Source: Gammaproteobacteria bacterium
GTDB taxonomy: Bacteria; Pseudomonadota; Gammaproteobacteria; Pseudomonadales; Azotimanducaceae_A
Length of the DNA stretch: 64,000 nt
NCBI GenBank assembly: GCA_012960755.1
Contig: DUAT01000171.1
Location: 66,422 to 130,421, forward strand
Reading direction: 5' to 3'
In this document: piece by piece, positions 59,625 to 64,000 of the stretch
How the letters are laid out: each line of letters starts with the position of its first letter
Position numbering within the stretch: the first letter of the stretch is position 1
Position numbers and translations under genes: made by a program
The notes under the pieces: model-generated
What the model was told of the DNA's origin: nothing
The model's database searches: none
Seen by the model: only the letters and a program-made list of their open reading frames with translations

Positions 59625-62600
59625 CTTAGCAAATCCAGCATATCGTTCAGCGACATTTTCGCACTGACCTCGGTGCCTTCCAGCAGATTGTCAGCGAGGT
59701 CTCTTTTTTGTTCGTGCAGTTTAACGATTTTCTCTTCAATGGTATTGCTCACCACCAGACGGTAGACTGTCACGGGTCTCATCTGGCCAATGCGATGCGC
59801 CCGATCGCTGGCTTGATCCTCGACGGCAGGGTTCCACCAGGGATCCATATGAATCACGTAGTCAGCAGCCGTCAGGTTCAGTCCAATACCACCTGCCTTG
59901 AGGCTGATAAGAAACAGCTCTCCCTCACCAGCCTGAAATGCATCTACAGCTTGCTTACGTTTTTTTACCGGCGTTGAGCCGTCCAGGTACTGGTAGTCTA
60001 TACCGCGCCGGTCCAGGTAGCCTCGAATGAGTGACAGGTGTTCGACAAACTGGCTGAACACCAGTGCTTTGTGTTTGTTCTCCAGCAGTTCATCAAGAAT
60101 TTCGGCAAATGCCTCAAGCTTTGCAGAAGGCAGGTTGGCACCTTTGATGATCATATTCGGGTTGCACACTGCCCGTCGCAGTTTGGTAATACTTGCCAGC
60201 ACCTGGAATCTCTGCTGGTTTGGGTTCAGGTCCTTGCTGCTTAACTGTTCGACTGCCTCGGTTCGCAGCGCCTCGTACAGTGCCGTTTCTTCGGGGTTAG
60301 GTTCCACCCGGATAGTAATTTCCGTTCGTGGTGGCAGCTCGGTGAGTACGTCTCGTTTTAGCCGACGTAGTATAAATGGGCTGATCAGCTTTCTCAGGGC
60401 AGCGCTTGACTTGAGGTCTTTCTGATTTTCGATGGGATAGGCGTACTTATCATTAAAAACATCCCGGGTTCCCAGCAGGCCGGGATTAATAAACTGAAAC
60501 AGATTCCACAATTCGCCAAGGTGGTTTTCTATAGGGGTACCCGTCGCGATCATCTTGAAGTCAGCATTAAGTCCCATAACAGCTTTCGACCGCTTGGTTG
60601 TTGCATTCTTAAAAGCCTGGGCTTCATCTGCGACGATGGTATTCCAATGGATCGCCTGTAGTGCGTTAGCCTCGGTCTGCAACAGGCCATAACTGCAAAC
60701 TAAGATGTCATAGGATTGTAAATGGTTGAGGGTTTTACCTCGATCGAACTCACCGAAGCGAATAGGATTCAAAGTGGGGGCAAATCGAACCGATTCTTCG
60801 ATCCAGTTGGTACACACGGATGTGGGTGCGATGACCAGACTTGGCCCTCGGTTGGCATTGTCAACCATGAGTGCGAGCGCTTGGAGGGTTTTGCCCAATC
60901 CCATATCATCGGCGAGGCAAGCACCTGCGCCCCAGGCGTCAAGTCTCGCGAGCCATTTGAATCCCTGCAATTGATAGTCCCGGAGTTCGGCCTGCACGGT
61001 AGAGGGAATCTGTGGATCAAGATCCTGGGCATGCCGCAAACGATCCTGCAGTGCTTGCCAGGCGTTGTCTGCGTCGATGGACATGCCATCAATGCTCTCT
61101 TCCAGGTTTCTTGCATTGAGTGCATGGACCCGGCCCTTGTGTTCGACGCTGTTCAGGTCCTCCAGGCGGCTGCGGAGTTCTGTGGTCAGGGTGAGAAACT
61201 CACCATCTGCCAGTTGTATGAATCGGCCGGTACTGGAATCAATCAGTTCCATCAGAACCTTCATCGAATACACCTGGCCGGTATCTACTTCGAGTTCACC
61301 GTCGAGTTCGAACCAATCCGTCTTCCGCCGCAGGGAAACGGACATTTGAGATATACCAACAGATTTGCTGAGTTTTAACTGTTTGCCCTCTGGCCAGTTC
61401 AGAACCAGGTCGTCTCCCAGGGATTGTAATGTCAACAGTCCCTCCAGGGCGTCATCTGTTTCTTCCCATCGCCACTCACCCGGTGAAACCTCATAGAGCG
61501 TCGGGCAAGCTGCCAGCACAGATTCCATTTTTTGGGTTTCGGCATTGAGGTCACGGCGGGTATGTTGTTGTCTGCCGTCAATCTCGGCAAATATACTCTC
61601 ACCCCCCTGACCAGGTGTAAGTACCGGTCCGATTGTAAATGGCTGACTGTGAAAGCTCAGTCGCAAACCCGAGGATAAAGGCTGGAGATGGATAAAGAGC
61701 CTCGTGTCCGGCTCGACAAATTCTGCCGTGGTGGGGGACATACCGGCAATATCAGAGTGAACGGTCAGCAAGGGTGCGATTGAAGAAACACTTTCCAGTA
61801 CTTTTTCCTTCGCTGATTGGGGCACCTGCAAGCCCTCGTTGGTAAGGATCTGAGCGACATTGAGAAGCTCCTCCGTGTAACGATAGATTCGAAGCCTCCC
61901 TGGCACATGTTCTATGACAAGGCCATCTTCGTAATGCATGGGATAGGGCTCGAGCGACAGGCGGATAGTGTGCCCCTGTTCGGAAACGATCAATTCCGGA
62001 TTACCTTCCTGAATCTCCATCCTCAAGCCTGGTTCATTGTGTTTGAACAGGTACGGATGTCCGATTGCCGCCAGTAGGGGGCCTGTACCTTCAAGGGAAT
62101 AACTATGCTTGGGGCCATAGTAGCTGTAGTCACGTTCTTCGCGAATACTCTGGCATATTTTTCTATCGGCATCAGAGAGATAGCCAAAGGAATCCTGGTC
62201 TTCTACCAGCCGTTTTAGAGCGACTTTTCTTCCAGCAGTCCATGAGCCGTTTTTCTTTCGCTTTTGCTCCTTTGGCTGCAGGCTGAAATAATCCAGATCG
62301 TTCTCTACAAACCATGCCAATCGCATTTCAGCCTCAGCTTTTTTGGACATCGGACTCATCTGGGGTGCAACAACCTGGGTGAGGGCATTCAAAGACCTTT
62401 CCCAGTTTTCAAGTCGTGGCAGGACTTCAGTGAACGTCCTTCCCCATTTTTCATCTGGGATGGGAAGTTTGTTTTCGAACTTGGCCAGGAGCTGGTCAGA
62501 CTGGAAGGCAAACCAGTCGTAGCCTGATATTCTGGCTGTTTCGTTATTTTTCTTTAGACGGTCAAGAAATGCCTTGTCCGGGCTGATATCATTCCAATAT

Positions 62601-63724
62601 AAAGACAAACCGACCAGCAAATAGCTCAGCGGATCGATGTAGCGGTAGCTGATTTGCAATACTCTTTCGTCGAAGGTGCGTTTGGTCTCGTTCACCTCCC
62701 TGGCAACCTTCAACCGCCACATGGCATTGTTGTAGAGGTCAGGTATCTTTTGCTTGTCAATGACATTGACCTGCTGCTCGGCCAGCACAGAGTTACCAGG
62801 AGACTGGTCATTCAAGAGAGCAAGCAGGTAGATAACCCCGGCAAGCCCCGGAATGCCCATGCGTTTTTTCCTGGTTTCTTTACGTATCCGTGCCTGTGCT
62901 GTCTGAAATACAGACACGGCTGTCTGGACATCACCCCGCAAGAATACGAGGCAGGCGCCAAGCATGTCGCCATTGGCTGTATTCAGCTTTGCCAGGTCCT
63001 CCTCCAGGGATCGCCAATCACCACGCACGAGGCACTGTTCAGCGTGCAATTGCAGTACCTGTGACGGTGAATTTTGAGTAGATTTCATTTGCGAGGTGAG
63101 TAAGTCAAAAAATGGTCGGGAGTCGGTCCAGCTAATCGCACTTGATTCCAGAATCGGTCTTAGCACCTGAAATTGAATAGCCGGATGCAACTCTGCAAAC
63201 CAGGCGGTGTAAAGTGGGTTGGTGCAGACCGCCAGTAGATCCTGTTCACGTTCGGGTTTGGGCTTCTGGTAGGGATCACTGATCTGGAGAAGTTTAAACA
63301 CCAAGTCGTCGTCCCGACTGTGCAGGGCATAACGCAGTCTTCTCGCTGATTCGTAGGTGCTTCTGCTATAAAAATAATCTCCAAGGGTCAATGGGACCTG
63401 ATTCAGAGCTATGGTCATTATTATCTCAAACTCGCCATTCATGACCGCTTCGTGGGTGAGCCATTCCTCGATTGAGGCTTCGCACTTTATCTTGCCAGCC
63501 TTGATGTTGATGAGACCACGGGTTTCCAGTTTCTGCTTTAGCGTCTGATCTAGCACTGTACCTGAAGCCTTGAAAGTCGTTGCCGCTTTCTGCAATGCAG
63601 TAAGAATATTGTTCACGGTCGTCTGGTTGACGGGCTCGTAGATTACCGAGAAGACACGCAAAATGAATTGCTCAGAAATTGAAAGTTTATTGTATCGTTC
63701 AAGTAGTTTTTGGAACGGCTGCAT
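59618..63724 (-). CDS. Large SNF2/SWI2-family helicase with long N-terminal extension
   Basis: 1368 residues. The C-terminal ~470 form a SNF2 ATPase: AELRDYQLQGFKWL (Q-like entry), Walker A DDMGLGKT (~937-944), Walker B VADEAQ (~1030, where DEAH/DEAQ stands), GTPIEN, VFSQFVEHL (~1220), SLKAGGIGLNLTAA and DRAHRIGQ. Before it lie ~880 residues. The first ~500 look alpha-helical and repeat-like (e.g. FLRGDVQTAVSVFQTAQ), followed by a beta-rich middle domain (about 550-870), as in some large bacterial SNF2 proteins. The translocase probably remodels DNA-protein or RNA-polymerase complexes. It is preceded by three dyad repeats and converges on the Hsp70 gene. Confidence 0.92.
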   Translation of the reverse strand: MQPFQKLLERYNKLSISEQFILRVFSVIYEPVNQTTVNNILTALQKAATTFKASGTVLDQTLKQKLETRGLINIKAGKIKCEASIEEWLTHEAVMNGEFEIIMTIALNQVPLTLGDYFYSRSTYESARRLRYALHSRDDDLVFKLLQISDPYQKPKPEREQDLLAVCTNPLYTAWFAELHPAIQFQVLRPILESSAISWTDSRPFFDLLTSQMKSTQNSPSQVLQLHAEQCLVRGDWRSLEEDLAKLNTANGDMLGACLVFLRGDVQTAVSVFQTAQARIRKETRKKRMGIPGLAGVIYLLALLNDQSPGNSVLAEQQVNVIDKQKIPDLYNNAMWRLKVAREVNETKRTFDERVLQISYRYIDPLSYLLVGLSLYWNDISPDKAFLDRLKKNNETARISGYDWFAFQSDQLLAKFENKLPIPDEKWGRTFTEVLPRLENWERSLNALTQVVAPQMSPMSKKAEAEMRLAWFVENDLDYFSLQPKEQKRKKNGSWTAGRKVALKRLVEDQDSFGYLSDADRKICQSIREERDYSYYGPKHSYSLEGTGPLLAAIGHPYLFKHNEPGLRMEIQEGNPELIVSEQGHTIRLSLEPYPMHYEDGLVIEHVPGRLRIYRYTEELLNVAQILTNEGLQVPQSAKEKVLESVSSIAPLLTVHSDIAGMSPTTAEFVEPDTRLFIHLQPLSSGLRLSFHSQPFTIGPVLTPGQGGESIFAEIDGRQQHTRRDLNAETQKMESVLAACPTLYEVSPGEWRWEETDDALEGLLTLQSLGDDLVLNWPEGKQLKLSKSVGISQMSVSLRRKTDWFELDGELEVDTGQVYSMKVLMELIDSSTGRFIQLADGEFLTLTTELRSRLEDLNSVEHKGRVHALNARNLEESIDGMSIDADNAWQALQDRLRHAQDLDPQIPSTVQAELRDYQLQGFKWLARLDAWGAGACLADDMGLGKTLQALALMVDNANRGPSLVIAPTSVCTNWIEESVRFAPTLNPIRFGEFDRGKTLNHLQSYDILVCSYGLLQTEANALQAIHWNTIVADEAQAFKNATTKRSKAVMGLNADFKMIATGTPIENHLGELWNLFQFINPGLLGTRDVFNDKYAYPIENQKDLKSSAALRKLISPFILRRLKRDVLTELPPRTEITIRVEPNPEETALYEALRTEAVEQLSSKDLNPNQQRFQVLASITKLRRAVCNPNMIIKGANLPSAKLEAFAEILDELLENKHKALVFSQFVEHLSLIRGYLDRRGIDYQYLDGSTPVKKRKQAVDAFQAGEGELFLISLKAGGIGLNLTAADYVIHMDPWWNPAVEDQASDRAHRIGQMRPVTVYRLVVSNTIEEKIVKLHEQKRDLADNLLEGTEVSAKMSLNDMLDLLSQ

Positions 63725-63747
63725 ACACTGTTTACATCATGTTATTT

Positions 63748-63831
63748 GCTATTTGTGCCAAATCGCTGCTTGGTCGCTATTTGTGCCAAATCGCTAATTG
63801 GTCGCTATTTGTGTCAAATCGCTGCGGGGTT
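63748..63831. repeat. Three 28-bp tandem repeats with internal dyads upstream of the SNF2 gene
   Basis: Units begin at 63748, 63776 and 63804. Each starts GCTATTTGTGCCAAATCGCT (one T for C in the third), and each contains the dyad ATTTG-TGC-CAAAT. The array lies 24-107 bp upstream of the helicase start codon, i.e. in its leader or promoter. The repeats are contiguous, without spacers, so they are not a CRISPR array. The remaining bases to 64000 hold no gene I can support. Confidence 0.8.
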
Positions 63832-64000
63832 GTGGAGCTAAAGAAAGTCGCCGTCGCGAAGTTTACGCGCATTCACCGCTTGTGGACAGTTTGCTGATGG
63901 TCAGAAGTGTAAAAAGACGCCCTCCACTAACTGGTGCCCATCCATAATAGCTTTTTTAGCACAGTAGTTGCGACGTAGTAAAAATGTTTGGTCACAAATC

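Noticed and set aside
60722..61378. 218-codon plus-strand frame opposite the helicase gene
   Set aside because: It is the antisense shadow of the SNF2 gene; the minus strand has all helicase motifs there and the plus frame shows no domain or ribosome-binding site.
63748..63831. 28-bp repeats as a CRISPR array
   Set aside because: The repeats are directly contiguous with no spacers between them and there are no cas genes in the window.

Overview
The window looks like chromosomal DNA of a free-living, aerobic, Gram-negative bacterium, most likely a marine-type gammaproteobacterium. The evidence is indirect. It carries outer-membrane and lipoprotein genes, a Cus-type tripartite metal exporter, PurT, a PEP carboxylase, c-type cytochromes, and many catabolic oxidoreductases, hydrolases and acyl-CoA enzymes. 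I see no phage, plasmid, CRISPR or intact insertion-sequence genes. I also see no recognisable transcription-factor gene in 64 kb. Taxonomy is inferred from gene content only.

Layout, 0-15 kb: the end of a GFA-type gene, a zinc-ribbon protein, an HSL-type esterase and a tRNA-Ala(GGC) with a clear promoter. These are followed by a decayed stretch: a porin C-terminal remnant and an isoquinoline 1-oxidoreductase operon whose large subunit is broken by deletions and frameshifts. Next come a Coq4-like protein, an M14-type lipoprotein peptidase coupled to an L,D-transpeptidase, a MetE-like protein, an alpha/beta hydrolase and an azoreductase-like flavoprotein. A divergent acyl-CoA / dicarboxylate cassette follows (FAH hydrolase, MaoC hydratase, CitE-type lyase, acyl-CoA synthetase), with 13-bp tandem repeats in its control region.

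15-28 kb: a Cus copper/silver efflux operon (small Cys/Met-rich exported protein, TolC-type channel, adaptor, RND pump) preceded by a MITE-like inverted repeat. It is followed by two amidohydrolase_2 proteins, a 4-hydroxyacetophenone-type Baeyer-Villiger monooxygenase, and a periplasmic three-gene set (haem-motif beta-propeller protein, lipoprotein, cytochrome c).

28-45 kb: an AttEFGH/LolCDE-like ABC transporter with its lipocalin-like lipoprotein, two related membrane proteins plus a 29-residue membrane peptide gene, a divergent SDR, a TolB-propeller/amidohydrolase lipoprotein, a cupin, a small CDF transporter, a GMC oxidoreductase with its small subunit, a membrane-anchored histidine phosphatase behind a large mRNA hairpin, a DUF3943-like outer-membrane protein, and an orphan solute-binding protein.

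45-64 kb: an MFS transporter, a small conserved-looking protein, a 16-bp repeat array, the internally deleted remnant of an acyl-CoA synthetase gene, purT, ppc, another zinc-ribbon protein, pyroglutamyl peptidase, a zinc alcohol dehydrogenase, an acyltransferase coupled to a flavoprotein dehydrogenase, a DMT transporter, an LLM flavoprotein, and finally a YegD-type Hsp70 convergent with a 1368-residue SNF2 helicase. The helicase start is preceded by three dyad-containing 28-bp repeats.

Two themes recur. Substrate-range genes (CoA ligases, hydrolases, flavoprotein and zinc dehydrogenases, a BVMO) are abundant, and several neighbouring loci are eroding. In addition, several intergenic regions carry short tandem or inverted repeats that no gene explains.
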